From assembly GCF_000372725.1 (NCBI RefSeq), contig NW_005200784.1, positions 618,954 through 682,953 on the forward strand: a DNA stretch of 64,000 nt. The letters are read 5' to 3'. The stretch's first letter is position 1; every line of letters begins with the position of its first letter. Under the pieces are notes generated by a model. The model ran no database searches. It was not told the origin of the DNA and saw only the letters and a list, made by a program, of their open reading frames with translations. The stretch comes from Emiliania huxleyi CCMP1516. Its lineage: Eukaryota > Haptophyta > Isochrysidales > Noelaerhabdaceae. Of the stretch, positions 50,968-62,424 are shown piece by piece. The translations under genes and the position numbers were made by a program.

Positions 50968-52015
50968 ATGGTGGACCACCTCGAGCTTGACAAGGCGTTG
51001 TCCGCGCGCTCCCTGCGACGCGGCGACGACCCTTTGCACACCCACTCGCCCCTTCTCCTCCCTGCGCCGCGCGGCAGCGCGTGACACGCAGCCACACATG
51101 CGTCCGACCGCCGCCCGTGCGCCGCTGCAGGTCGCGCCCTTCCTGATAAAGCTCTTCGAGATCGTCTCGTCGCCCGCGTCGGACAATCTGGTGTGCTGGA
51201 GCGAGCACGGCGAGTCGTTCAAGATTGTCGATCGCACCAAGTTTGCGCAGGCGCGCGCGCATCGCCTCGGGCCGCGGCGGCCGCTGGCAGCCGCCGGCAG
51301 CACACACCGAGCGGATCCCTCGCCTGCGCGCCGCAGGACGTGCTCCCGCTCTACTTCAAGCACGACAACCTTCGCTCCTTCATCAGACAGCTCAACATCT
51401 ACGGCTTTCAGCGCTGCCAAAACTCGTCCGGGCGGGACCGGACGATGGAGTTCTTTCACCCGATGTTTACGCGAAACGGGATGCGCAACTTGAAGGACAT
51501 CAAGCGCGGCAACCAGAGCAAAAAGAACGACACGGTGGAGGACGGGGTCGACGAGGTGGAGCAGCCGCAGGCGTGCCCGCAATCCTCGTCGCCCTCCTCC
51601 CCCCCTCGCCCGCCCCGCTCGCCGCCGCGCGCTCCCGCTGCGCCGCCCCTCCGCCCTGCGCTCCCAGCTCTGCCGCTCCCGCCTCGCTCGCACAGGCGAA
51701 GCGGCCGCGCGTTGACTACTCAACGTTCAAGACGGACGTCGCGCGGCTGCAGAAGAACCTCGAGGCCTCGACCCCCCCCCCCCCCTCTAAGACGCTCGCT
51801 CTGCTCGCCCTTTCCAACGCGGTTTCCTCCTCCTCCCGCGCCCGCCCGCACAGGAGTTTGAGCACGACCTCAAGCAGCACACGCTGCAGGTGCAGCAGAA
51901 GCTCGCCTATATCCTCTCGGCCCTCGACGACACGCCCGGCGCCGTGCAGCAGCCACCCGCAGACAGCGAGCAGCGCGGCTCCTCTCCAGAGCTGTCTGCG
52001 GGCGCACTGCTGTGA
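50968..52015 (+). CDS. HSF: Heat shock transcription factor
   Basis: Binds heat-shock elements as a trimer. Exons: 50968-50994, 51131-51250, 51337-51570, 51696-51764, 51854-52015; all in phase, 203 residues. MVDHLELDK precedes the DNA-binding domain: VAPFLIKLFEIVSSPASDNL, VCWSEHGESFKIVDRTKFAQ, DVLPLYFKHDNLRSFIRQLN (recognition helix), IYGFQRC, MEFFHPMFTRNGMRNLKDIK. The oligomerisation coiled coil is short (FKTDVARLQKNLE, EFEHDLKQHTLQVQQKLAYI). It is smaller than animal or plant HSFs and lacks an obvious activation domain. All four introns have GC donors (GCGTT, GCGCG, GCGTG, GCCTC). A segment copied from the Pol X locus lies in its upstream region. Confidence 0.93.
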
Positions 52016-52515
52016 CTTGTCGTGTGCCCCCCTTGTGAAGACCTGCATGTGTCGAGAGTAGAGTAGAGCTGGGGATGTGTGTCTACGCATTTATTGTGTG
52101 AAAATCCGTAGCAAGACCGACATTACTTTTGCGGGTTACCACCATACGTCGATGCACGAGGGGGGGGCGGGCGCGGGGGCCCGCGCGCCGGGGCCCAAGC
52201 GGGCGCGGGGGGCCCCGGCGGGGCGTGTGTGTGGCCATAGCCACACTGGCCCACCACACACTGGCAGTGACACTGCACACACACTCCACAGCGCGCGCGG
52301 TGCTGTGCAGCAAGCGCGCGCGTCTCGAGTGTCGAGAGCAGAGAGAACCACCGGCCCACTCTCGCCGCTTGTTGTACCTTTTTCGCTATACAGAGGTAAC
52401 AGCCCTCTCCCCGGCGGTCTTACAGTTAACGTACGGCTCTAGCCTCTACATACGCTCTATTAGACGCGTGTCTGGATTCAGTCTGAAATGCGCGAGCACC
52501 CAGCCAGAGCGGCTG
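52016..52515. other. Convergent interval between HSF and the EBP-like gene
   Basis: G-rich tract at 52160-52220 and CACACT-rich stretch at 52250-52290. No gene supported. Confidence 0.45.
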
Positions 52516-53268
52516 TCACGCCCGCTTCTTCAAAGCCTGGGCGCGAACGTCCCGCCTCACCCGGACGGCGAGCATCCAGACCGGCACGCCCAGCCAAATC
52601 CAGTTGATGAGCACGCCAAAGTAGACGAAGAAAAACGTGAACGGTGTGACCGGTGGGAAGCAGTCGGCGACGCCAAACGGCTGCTGGTTGAGGCAGCCGT
52701 CGAGCATGTCAGGCGCCATGAAGAGCAGCGACCCGTAGGCGGCCATCGCGAGCACTGCCGCCTCGATCGTGCGATGCCACGTCGCCCGCGTCGCCACGCC
52801 CACCGCCGCAGCGAGCGAGAGCCAGGTGTAGACGAAGAGCTCTGTCGCGTTCACGGTTCGCGCGACCGCAACCTCGTACACGCTGGGCCCGGCGGGCGTG
52901 CCGACCAGGTCGCGCCGGTAGCGACGGTCGAGGATGCCGTAGAAGCGGGACAGGCGTGGGACGAAGCCAAAGCCTCCTGCGCAGCCGTCCATGACCGTGT
53001 AGATTATCACGCCGTTCCACAGGTGCCAGTGCATGGCCAGCGAGCGGCTCCGGCTGAGTGCCGCGGATCCGCGCGTGAGATAGAGAAACACGCACAACTC
53101 GGCGAGGCCAACACCAACCGCAGGGTCTGAGACATATTGCAGCACATCGCCCGCCGACGGCAGGCGCATGGTCAGCGTCATCGCCTCGGCGTCGGCGTCG
53201 ATGAAGAGCACGGAGACGAAGGAGGAGGCGAGGAAGAGGAAGGTCGGGTCGAGAGGGTTGAGCAGCAT
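52516..53268 (-). CDS. EBP/EXPERA-domain membrane protein (sterol delta8-delta7 isomerase-like)
   Basis: 250 residues, intronless. Five hydrophobic segments. EXPERA-type features in order: MHWHLWNGVIIYTVMDGCAG (helix with conserved H and D), FGFVPRLSRFYGILDRRYRR, VYEVAVARTVNATELFVYTW (conserved E), AVLAMAAYGSLLFMAPDMLD and FFFVYFGVLINWIWLGVPVW with the NxxW motif. This matches emopamil-binding protein, the ER enzyme moving the sterol delta8 double bond; EXPERA proteins also include TM6SF2-type members, so substrate is inferred. The start at 53268 (MLLNPLDPTFLFLA) begins just before the first membrane segment; an in-frame upstream ATG would add a non-hydrophobic leader. Confidence 0.82.
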   Translation of the reverse strand: MLLNPLDPTFLFLASSFVSVLFIDADAEAMTLTMRLPSAGDVLQYVSDPAVGVGLAELCVFLYLTRGSAALSRSRSLAMHWHLWNGVIIYTVMDGCAGGFGFVPRLSRFYGILDRRYRRDLVGTPAGPSVYEVAVARTVNATELFVYTWLSLAAAVGVATRATWHRTIEAAVLAMAAYGSLLFMAPDMLDGCLNQQPFGVADCFPPVTPFTFFFVYFGVLINWIWLGVPVWMLAVRVRRDVRAQALKKRA

Positions 53269-53454
53269 TGGGCTGCTATTTCCGCTGGGACTGGCGAGTA
53301 GAGGCACACGCTCGCACTCCCGAGGTCTCTTGGAGCAGAGCCCCGGCGAGGCCTCGGGAGAGCTACCCAATGGGTCCCTCGGAGGGGTACCTTGGGTGGA
53401 GGGCCTCTCGCCAGCCGCTGTGGACGAAGAAGAAAAGCGCCGTCGCCCTCACTA

Positions 53455-53590
53455 AAAAAAAGCGGGTGCCGTCCTCCCATCCCTCCCTCGGGTTGTGTCT
53501 GTGCTCTTCTCCTGTGTTAGTGCCAGTGCGCGCCAGTCCTGTGCCCAGTGTTGTGCTTTGTTTGAATCAAAGGCTTTGTTGTAAACGCAC
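53455..53590 (+). repeat. Dispersed repeat R2, copy 1
   Basis: GTGCCGTCCTCCCATCCCTC followed by TGTTAGTGCCAGTGCGCGCC and TTTGAATCAAAGGCTTTGTT; repeated at 55250-55390, with the first part alone at 54680-54718 and the second part inverted at 42831 and 60064. The first part resembles the 3' UTR of the LINE-like element. Confidence 0.75.
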
Positions 53591-53951
53591 AACCCCGGGC
53601 CCGAAATCGCAGAGAGACAGTCACGCAACACGGGGTCCCAGGGAAGGCGAGCAAAACCCTTATCGCGCGCGCTAGACGCCGACTCGGAGGCTGCACCGCT
53701 CACACTAGAGTCCGTCCTCGCCTTCGCCTTCCTGGGACGCACCGCTGGCTTCTGACTGCCGCCGCTGTCTCTCTCCCTTCTCGACTGTCTGTGCTTGTGC
53801 GTCTTTGGTCCCGGGGTTGTGTCTTTGCGTGAAGACGGTCTCGTGCAACAGGCTCTCAGAGCAGCGCGTGAGTACGAGGGGGTGCGAGTACAGTTGAAGG
53901 CGGCGGACTACGGCCGAGCACAGCGGAGTGCGTGTCCTCTCGAGCGGGGCG

Positions 53952-54475
53952 CTACTTGGGAGAGACAAGACTACGCCTTCCGTCTTCTAGAGTCCGCAGC
54001 ACCTCCGCCAACTCGTCGTCCTGGTCGGTGCCTCCCCCTCGCGCCGCCTCGCCGCCCTCGTCCGCGTCGGCGCCGATCTCGCGCGAGCGGGAGGGCGGGG
54101 AGAGCAGCGCCACGCGCGCCTCCGCCAGTAGCCGGTCTGGGTTCGGGTACCGTGGGGGTAAGGGAGGGTGGCCTCTTGTACCGTGGGGTAGGGGAGGGTG
54201 GGTTAAGGTACCGTGGGGTAGGGGAGGGTGGGTTCGGTGTGTGTGTGTGTGTGTGGAACTGCCTCCAGACTGCGTCGTTGACCCGCAGCAGCCTCGTCGT
54301 CTTGACCAGAGTGCGCAGCCGCTGCTGCGTCCCGCCGGCCGCCTCGCGCGACCCGCCGGCGCGCCCAGCGAGCAGCAGCGGCCGCGCGCCGAGATCTTGC
54401 CGGACGAGGCGGGAGGTAGACGGGTGCGGGTCGCACGTAACGAGGATCTGGAGCGGATCCAGCCTGGGTCGCGCC
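53952..54475 (-). CDS. Uncharacterised two-exon gene fragment with a minisatellite intron
   Basis: Minus strand. The upstream exon (acceptor near 54463) encodes LDPLQILVTCDPHPSTSRLV, RQDLGARPLLLAGRAGGSRE and LRTLVKTTRLLRVNDAVWRQ. The intron (about 54130-54250) is a GGTACCGTGGGGTAGGGGAG-type minisatellite. The last exon gives PDRLLAEARVALLSPPSRSR and ELAEVLRTLEDGRRSLVSPK-stop. No ATG or upstream exon is found before the R2 repeat at 54680, so it may be truncated. No domain recognised. Confidence 0.45.
54134..54240 (-). repeat. GGTACCGTGGGGTAGGGGAG minisatellite
   Basis: Three units of about 34 bp, followed by a TG run, in the intron of the fragment above. Confidence 0.8.
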
Positions 54476-54679
54476 GCGCCGCAGCCGAACGACGGCGGAG
54501 CTGAAGCGGCGCGTGGAGAGTCACGGCGGCGAGCAGACTGCCCGACGAGCGGTCAGGCGCCGCACGGCCCCGGGGGTATGCACGGAGGATATGCTGGCAC
54601 GTGGCCGCGGCATAGCGGCGAGAGGGGCGAGAGAGACAGCAGGCCGTGGACGCAGCGCTGCAGATGTCCGGTGGGTAAA

Positions 54680-54718
54680 AAAGCGGGTGCCGTCCTCCCA
54701 TCCCTCCCTCGGGTTGTG
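54680..54718 (+). repeat. Dispersed repeat R2, partial copy
   Basis: Shares GCGGGTGCCGTCCTCCCATC and CCTCCCTCGGGTTGTG with 53461-53500. Confidence 0.7.
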
Positions 54719-54840
54719 ATAGAGCAGGCCGGCTGCGGCTCCTAATGTACCTCCACTTTTGGGTGGCGGTCGCGCGCTGCCGACGGCGCTCGCCGGCGCT
54801 ACGGCGCTCGCGGCGCGCTCGTGGCGTTTAGGGCGGCTCC

Positions 54841-54841
<1 letters not shown>

Positions 54842-54929
<88 letters not shown>
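54842..54929. repeat. CA dinucleotide microsatellite
   Basis: About 43 uninterrupted CA units. Confidence 0.97.
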
Positions 54930-54931
<2 letters not shown>

Positions 54932-55249
54932 CACAGACACACAGCCCCTTCCCCTCCCCCCTCAAGGGCGAGGACACGCACAGGCCGCACCTCTAGTGAG
55001 GCCCGCATAGTATGTGGGAGACTCGTGCCGCCGCCCCTGCCACCCCTGTGTCAGTGTGCATGTGCGAGAGACTGCCAGCGACAAGCTGGAGGCAGGTCGC
55101 TAGACTGAGATGAGACCGCCAGTGGATGTGGGAGTCCACCGCGCACCGCGCTGCGAGCCTGTCGTGTCCCTTGTCAGGAGCAGGAGAGCCCCACCTGTCC
55201 CCCTGATCGTCCTTCCAAAATCCTGCTCGTGCAGGTGGGGACCCTGTCC

Positions 55250-55395
55250 TCGTCCCATCCCTCGTTTGGCGTGTCTGTTTTCTTTCTTTCCTCGGGTTGT
55301 GTCTGTGCTCTTCTCCTGTGTTAGTGCCAGTGCGCGCCAGTCCTGTGCCCAGTGTTGTGCTTTGTTTGAATCAAAGGCTTTGTTGTATAATTCGT
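55250..55395 (+). repeat. Dispersed repeat R2, copy 2
   Basis: Same order as 53455-53590 with an extra TTTTCTTTCTTTCC stretch inserted after the first part. Followed by pyrimidine-rich sequence to about 55510. Confidence 0.75.
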
Positions 55396-55702
55396 TTATT
55401 TCTCTTTATTTCTTCCTGTAGTCTGCTGGAGAGAGAGTTGATTTTGTAAAATTCTTTCCTTTCCCTCCCAAAGTTCTTTCCCTCCCTTGCGTTGTAGCTT
55501 TCTTCCTTTCTTTGTATCCCCAGTAAGGCGTGAGAGAAAGAACAACTTTCTCGACGGCTGCTCGACCGACCCGGGGACCTGTTCCTTTTTACCCACCTCA
55601 CAGTAGAGGTGTCCGTTTTTATTTATTTATCGACCGACCCGCACAACGACTCACACTGCTACATGCCGTCCCAACTAACCCCGAGAGGTATAGCTTTCCA
55701 GC

Positions 55703-58700
55703 TCACCAGGGCTTTGCGTCGCGCTTGACGTCGCCCTTCAGCTTCTTCACCCCGGAGGAGGAGGCACCACCCGACGAGGAGCCGGCGCCCGAGCTGCTGC
55801 CGCCTCGCGACGAGCTCGGATGCATCCGGCGCACGTTGAATGCTGTGCACCGCCTCATGAATCCGAAGGCAATCGAGCTGCTAGTGTCAGGAGCTGGGGT
55901 GTACTGGAAGGTGAACAGCTCGCCCTCGTTTGCATCCGCAGGGAAGTCGACGGATACCGTGTCGTATAGGCTCCCGCGGGGGCGCACATCGATCCTAGCG
56001 CCTATCCCTTTTCCTGCTCGCCGCGGTGCAGCAACCTCGAAGACGGCTTTGGACCAGTCGATGCGGCCGCAGCTCGAGCACTGCGAGTACGTGGCGGGTA
56101 GCGGCATCTCGTCCTCCAGTCGACGCTTTTCCTCAAATTCGCCACTGCTCCTGGCGGTAGCCAGCTGCCTCATCTTCGCGCTGATCTCGGCTGTGTTGTT
56201 GCAGCTCTGGTCCTTGTGCTTCGCGCGGTACGCGTCGAACATGGCTTGCACCGCGGGCGGCAGCAGGCCGTTTTGGAGCTTGAGCACGCCATCTCGGATC
56301 TGATCGTGGACGGCGAGGATCGGGACGTCGAGCGTGCCGCGGTAGGCGAGCTGCACAATCTTGACCTCCTTCGTCTGGCCCAGGCGGTGCACGCGGCCCG
56401 CGGCCTGCACCGCGACTGACGGGTCAAAGGCCGGCTCGAGCAGGTAGACCCGCGTCGCGTTGTGGAGATTGAGGCCAACAGCCGCAACTTTGAACGTGGC
56501 AACGACGAGGCGCGCGCCCTTGACCGATTTGCACTGGAACGTATCGAGGATGCGCTGCCTCGCAGTCACCTTGAGGCTCTGCTTGATGTCATCGACGACC
56601 CACTCGTCCTGGCCCAAAGCCGAGAGCCAATTCACGAGCGCAGCCTGCACCGCGTCGTCGTGCGTAAAGATGGCGACGCGCATGTCCGGCTCCGTCGCAA
56701 GCAGCGTCTGCAGCTCCTCCTTCAGCCAGAGGAGCTTCGTCGCCGTCTGCTGCACGGGCTTCGCGCTTGCGGCGGTGAAGTGGTTGCAAAGCGCGAGGCG
56801 CTGAGGAAGGAACCGCGGCTCCAGGTTGGCGAGGAGCTTGCGCGTGTTGTGCTTGGCGTTCTCACCGCCGTCGCTCGCGCCGCCGCCACCCGGGATGTCG
56901 TCAGCTTTCATGCACGCATGGTGACGGTTAGCCTCGGCTTCCTCGGGCGTCAAGTCGAGCCACTCAACACGGAACGCAGCCTTTGGCAGAGCCAGCGCAA
57001 CCTCTCCGTCGATCCTCTGGCTCTTTGTGTGGCGGATCATGCGCGCACGGAGCGCGTCCGCGGTGGCTTGGCAGGCGTCCCGGCCCGTTAGCTTCTCGAG
57101 CCACTTGCTCGCGCCGAGCACGTCCGCCTGCGCCTCGAGCTCGGAGACGCTCGCACTGAGCGGCGTGCCCGTGAGCAGCCATACAGATCCCTGCACATGC
57201 ACGTCCTTCAAGTACTGGAGAGTCATCTCCTCGCCCGCGTGCGATTTGCCGATCAGGTGGCTCTCGTCGATAATAAGCCGATGAAATTGCAGGTAGTCGA
57301 GCTGCCTGCGGTCAAAGTTCTGCTTGGCGAGGCCCTTTGGCCAGGTGATGAGCACGTCGCAGTCGGCGAGGTCGTCAGCATCGTTGCTGCTGGCCTTCCT
57401 CGCAATCTTGGTCGCCGGCTGCGCGCCACGCTGGGCCTGCCGTGTCTGCGTCCGCAGGCGCAGCTCGATCGGCTCATCCGGCGTGCACCTGGCCTTTGCA
57501 AGCAGCGCACGCGCCGTGTCTTCGCTGCTGCACATATCGCCGTTGATCGCAATGAGGACGCGATTCGGCTTGACTACGTCAGCTGCGGGCCCGCGAGCCT
57601 CCTCCACGATGACGACCCTGCTGCCGCTGAGCGCCTTCTCGCCGAGGATGAGGCCGGATTTGTAGATGGGCTGGCCGACGTCATCGAGCTGGTCTTCGAC
57701 CTCCCACGACTTTGACGGCACCGGGCGGAAACACAGCGGCTTCAAAATCACCGAGAGGGAAGGGTGATGCAGTGAACATCCCATGGGAAGCTCCTGCAGC
57801 ACCGCGAGGCGAACATAGCCTGCAGCGCCTGTGCTTCGAGCGAGGCTGGCCAAGTCATGCGCGCTCAATTTGAGCGAAGCCACCTCCGCGGTGGTGAGCG
57901 TGAGCTGGCGGTTGGCAGGGTACCCTCCGTTGCCCCTGTCGTAGTTGCCGACAAAGATCTCTCCTCCAACGCCCTCTGCGCTTCGCAGCTCGCCTGGCGC
58001 CGCCATCTCTCGCACCCTCTGCTCGAGAGCGGCGACCAGCCCCGCGTTGGTCACCGCGTCGGCGCCGCCACCCGGCGGCATCTCGCACCGCACCCACGTC
58101 GTGAGATCGTCATTGCACTTGGCCACGGTCCTCTGGATCTTGTGCCACGACAGCGTCACAGACTCGTACAGGTAGTCCTTGAGAGGCCCCTTCTCTGGCG
58201 CCTTGAAGAGCACGTTCACTCGCAGCTTTGGTGCGAAGCGGCGCACTTCGTCCTCCCACTGTTGCACGAGCATGCTCGGCACTACGATGAGCGTCGTCTT
58301 GTAGGTGGCGCGCTCCTGGCGCTCGACGTGGCCGCGTGGTGGCCGTGGCGCAATGCACGGGTTTGCGAGGACCAGCGAGATGGCGACCACCGTCTTGCCC
58401 ATGCCCACCTCGTCGCACAGCCACCCGCCGCGCTGGCCGTCGCTTCCGAGCAGGCTCTTGCCCTTGCTTTGTTCGACGTCCGTCATGAAGGCGAGAGACT
58501 GCCGCTGGTACGGCCGGAGCTGCGTCCCCTTCCGCAGCCCGCGCGGCTCTGCCTCTTCGCGAGGGTACACCTGCGTCACCGCCTCAAGAAGTTGATCGCC
58601 GCTCCACGCCTCCTTCGCAACGTTGCCGCTGCCACCGCCCTTTGTCGCTGGCTGTGTCGTGGCCTGCCGCCGCTCATTCCGCAGCTTCTGCCACGCGGAC

Positions 58701-59861
58701 GACGTGTGCACCGCATGACAATGCGAAGTCCACTCGTCGCAAGTCGAGGCGGGGTTGTCACACACGTAGCAGTAGCAGTTTGTGCAGTGCTGCGCCGCGC
58801 CATCGACCAGCTTGAACTTCAAGCAGTGCTCACGGGAATGTGGGAAGTCTGAGAGAGCGACGCATCCTGAAGTGGCGGTGATCTGCACGTCGTCCTCCTC
58901 CTGCTCCGCAGCAGCAGTGGCCGATGCCTTGCGCTTGCCACGCGCCTTGGCCGCGGTCTCGGCCTCTTCGAGGAGCGCGATTGCCGCCTCGGCCTAAGGA
59001 AGGGACACACGTTGGGCAAGGGGGAGGGGGGAGGAGGGGGGGGGGCTTGGCCTCGTCTTCATCGAGATCCTCCGAGTCGCCGTCGTCGTGCTTCACATGG
59101 AACAGCGCCTCGTCGCCTGCGTCTTCGTTTGCCGGGACCCACATGGTGATGGTGCCCTTCGCGAGCTCCCCGTCGTGCTGAATCGCGACGCGCTTGCTTA
59201 TGAAGGCGTGGCCCGAGGTCTGGCCCTCCTTCAGCCAGTCCACTGCGCCATCCTCGTCATCGCTCATACTCGCGCTCCCCGATTCCTCTTCCGAAGAGTC
59301 GGGCTCTTGGCTGCGTGAAGTCGCAGGCTGCTTGCGTGCCTGCTTGGGCGCGGACTCGCTGGCATCCTCGTCCGAAGAGTCGGGCTCTCGAATGCGTGCA
59401 GCCTGCTGCGCATCCGCAGACTGCTTGCGTGCCTGCTTGGGCGCGGACTCGCTGGCATCCTCGTCCGAAGAGTCGGGCTCTCGACTGCGTGCAGCCTGCT
59501 GCGCATCCGTAGGCTGCTTGCGTGCCTGCTTGGGCGCGGACTCGCTGGCCTCTGGAGCAGGCTGCTTCTTCCGCGAGCTGTCGGCACCTGGCTTGTTGCA
59601 CTTTGCTGGCTCTCCGGCAGTAGCGCGCGCAAGAGCTGCCGACTTGCGCTCGTCATCGGCTGTCCATTCCAAGTGCGTGCCCTTGGGGACGACGGAACCA
59701 GCAACCTCATCAAGCTCCACATGCGTCACTGCGCGTGCCCGCACCTCCTGCAGCTCGAGGACGTCGTCCACGACGCCATTGGAGATGGCGCGGTACCACC
59801 GCCCCTTCCACGCGAATTCGCAAGGCGTGCCTGGTGGCCAGGCGTTCTCAACGTCTCGCAT
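55703..59861 (-). CDS. SNF2-family helicase-like ATPase (RAD5/HLTF-like)
   Basis: Two exons: 59861-59052 and 58993-55703, joined in phase over a 58-bp GC-AG intron; 1366 residues. N-terminal about 270 residues: acidic/basic with 2-3 tandem units of the form ASESAPKQARKQ...REPDSSDED. A Cys-rich motif CTNCYCYVCDNPASTCDEW follows. SNF2 motifs: CDEVGMGKTVVAISL (I), TLIVVPSMLVQQW (Ia), LIIDESHLIG (II, DESH), WLLTGTPLSASVSE (III), RVAIFTHDD, ARLVVATFKVAAVGLNLHNA (V) and QAAGRVHRLGQTKEV (VI). A long insert separates motifs Ia and II, as in RAD5/HLTF-type proteins, but no RING finger is visible. Likely chromatin remodelling or DNA-damage tolerance. The start at 59861 (MRDVENAWPPGT) is the first ATG. 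Confidence 0.93.
59300..59560 (-). repeat. In-frame coding minisatellite in the SNF2 gene
   Basis: Two full and one partial about 120-bp units encoding ASESAPKQARKQ and SREPDSSDED. Confidence 0.85.
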
Positions 59862-60168
59862 TGCCGAAGGTTCGCCGAATGTCGCGCCCACACACGGCGG
59901 ACTCTACGCCGCCCGTCGCCGAGACCTAGGGCAGGGAAAAGAACTTGCGAACAAGGTGAGAAAAGAATTTACTAGCGTTCCGATTCGTTTCCGATTCGTT
60001 ATTCCTCTCCCCAACGCGCTCACTCTTTTACATACAACATACAAAAAGCTCCCTCGCACAACACTGGGCACGGGACTGGCGCGCACTGCAACTGGCACGG
60101 GAAAAGAATAACAATCACAACTCCCGCTGCGCTCACAGCAACAGAGCAGCGAAGGCTCTTTTCATATA
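59862..60168. other. 5' flank of the SNF2 gene
   Basis: AT-richer. Contains the R2-type motif ACTGGGCACGGGACTGGCGC at 60064. No gene. Confidence 0.45.
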
Positions 60169-60749
60169 CCTTCTATTCCAAAAGTTATTTAGATCTAGCA
60201 GCATGCCGGTTTCGGACATCGGCGAACAATCAGAAGGGTGCCGCCTGCACACAAATGGAGTCCGATGTGTGCACCTCACTCCCAGAAGCTTGGAGCTTCA
60301 GGCCGCGACCACGTGGCTAGGTGGACACTAAAGTGCCATTTTGGCGCCAAATCTTGGCGGGAAATGACACTTGGCTTGGCGGGAGTGTGGTGTAGCTGCG
60401 CTGCTCGACAGCGCTGCTGTTGAGCGCTAGCTGCTGCTCCCTTCAACCAGACGGCCGGGCCTGCGCAGCACGAGCGCTGGCCTTCCTCCTGCACCACAGG
60501 AGCGCGCCAAGGCGCGCGTCTGGGCAAGCAGTGCGTCTCATCGCGATGCGAGAGTCGACGCTGTGACGCCGCCGCTCGCCGGCTAGAATGACAGTGGCAG
60601 CATTCGAGTACGCGTCGAGCTGTGCGTACCAGCACTTGTATGCGAGCTTATTGTGTCCCTGAGCTACTGTGGGGTGCGTGGGCTCAGCTGCGGAGTACGT
60701 ACTGGGCGGCGGTAGGGGGGTGCTGCTAATAAACTTTTGGAATAGAAGG
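60169..60749. mobile_element. 581-bp Tc1/mariner-type MITE
   Basis: Starts CCTTCTATTCCAAAAGTTAT and ends with its inverse (AATAAACTTTTGGAATAGAA then GG), flanked on both sides by TA (60167-60168, 60750-60751). TA target duplication and about 20-bp inverted ends fit Tc1/mariner-derived MITEs. The interior has a TTTGGCGCCAAA palindrome-like patch near 60340 and no transposase. Confidence 0.82.
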
Positions 60750-60959
60750 TAAAACTTTTGTTCACAGGGAATGCTGAGACAGGGTGAGGGAAAAGGCCGC
60801 GAGTGTTCGCTGAGCCTGAGGAACACAGGTTCTCTGGTAGGGACGGGAACGAGATGATAGTAGGGAGTAGAAGAAAGCAAAGAGGAGCCCTGCGCACGCA
60901 CAGGATATCAGGGACACATTCCTTTCTTAAAGTAATTCTTATCAAAAAAAACATGCTCT

Positions 60960-61156
60960 TGCTCGTGGCCGGCGGCGGAGGCAGCGCTGGAAGCCTCAGG
61001 GGAGCGAGCAGGGGGGCTGCACGCGCGCAGAGGCTTCGACCGCACTCGACAAGCTGGACTCGCTGGACCGAAAAGCTGATCGAAAGCGCTGTATCTCGCG
61101 CTCTATTTTTTTCTGCCGCCACCCGGTCCTCGAACCTCACGCCGCCCCCCTCTCAC
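60960..61156. repeat. 3' flank of Pol X shared with 50680-50860
   Basis: Inverted copy of the segment upstream of HSF; identity is high over about 180 bp with a few substitutions. Confidence 0.75.
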
Positions 61157-62358
61157 TCACGCGTTGCGGAGGACGGGGTCGACGAGGGCCGCAAAGGCGT
61201 TTGTGCCGCCGGCGATGATGCGCAAGATGTCCTCCTCGGAGCGGACGTACTTGAAGGGAAGCACCTGGAGCGGGCGCAGCTCGACGACCGTGCCGGCCGC
61301 GGCGTCGATTGTGAGCCGCGTCGTCGTGCTGCCGCGGCCGGCCTCGTTGCGCGCGGTGATGGCGTGTGGGCCTGCGAGAGTTAGCCGAGACGTCGCCGAG
61401 ATGTGGCCGAGACGGAGATGCGGCCGAGACATGGCCGAGGTGTGGCCGAGGTGCAGCCGAGCTGCGGCCGAAGTCTGGCCAAGACATGGGGCGTGCGGAT
61501 GGCGTGCGCGCCCAGATTGATGCCGAGGGCGATGGCCTGCAGCCGCATCATCCGGTTGAGCATGCGCGAGCCCGTCCATGCGAGCCGGGCGAAGGGGAGC
61601 TCCTCGGGGAAGGCGCACACCTGCTCCCGACGCGAGCCCCTCGTCACTCCACGGCTGCCCCCCCGCCCCCTTCCCCCACCCCCTCCCTCCCACGCCCTCC
61701 CGAGGAGAGGCAGCGCGCCACGACATCGATGCGGCGGTGCCTGCCGCCGGCCGACCTCCAGATGGCGAACACCTACTCGAGAGGTCAAATCGACGGATCG
61801 AGGCCTCGGACCCGATCCCCCCCCCCCCCCCAGGGTGGCAGGCGCCTTGTCGTGATGATCGCACGCGAGGTTCTCGATGCCGTACCTGCCGGGCGAGGCG
61901 CGGGGCGAGGGAGGCCTCTTCTCCTCGCCGCCGTCGCCCCCCCACCCCCCTCCCCCTCCCGCGGCCGCCGCGCCGGATCGAGTCGAGCATGCTGTGGTCG
62001 CGCCGGTGCCTCCGGTCGTCGGGCGCCTCGCCACCGCCCTCCTCTCCCGCCGCGCCAGCGCCGCCGCACGCGGCCTCAGCGGGCGGCTTCCCCGCCCCCT
62101 TGGCGCGGTGGGCAGTCCGCACGAGGTGGAAGAAGGCTTCCTCGCGCCGAAGCATCCGCCGCTGCTGCTGCAGCTCCTCGACAAGCGGGAGGAGAAGGCA
62201 CTCCTCCTTGCCGTCGCCCCAGCTGGCAGGCTCCTTGTGGTGCCTACTCGCACGGGGCCGCGTGAAGCGCGCCTCTCCGCCGCCTCCCTTCACACCTCGC
62301 CCCCCTCGCCGCGCGCCACAGCAGGATGTCGACGTCGTGCCCCGCCTTTCCGCGCGTG

Positions 62359-62424
<66 letters not shown>

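Noticed and set aside
54521-55010. Cys-Val and Thr-His repeat ORFs over the CA microsatellite
   Set aside because: Translation of a dinucleotide repeat in several frames; no coding evidence.
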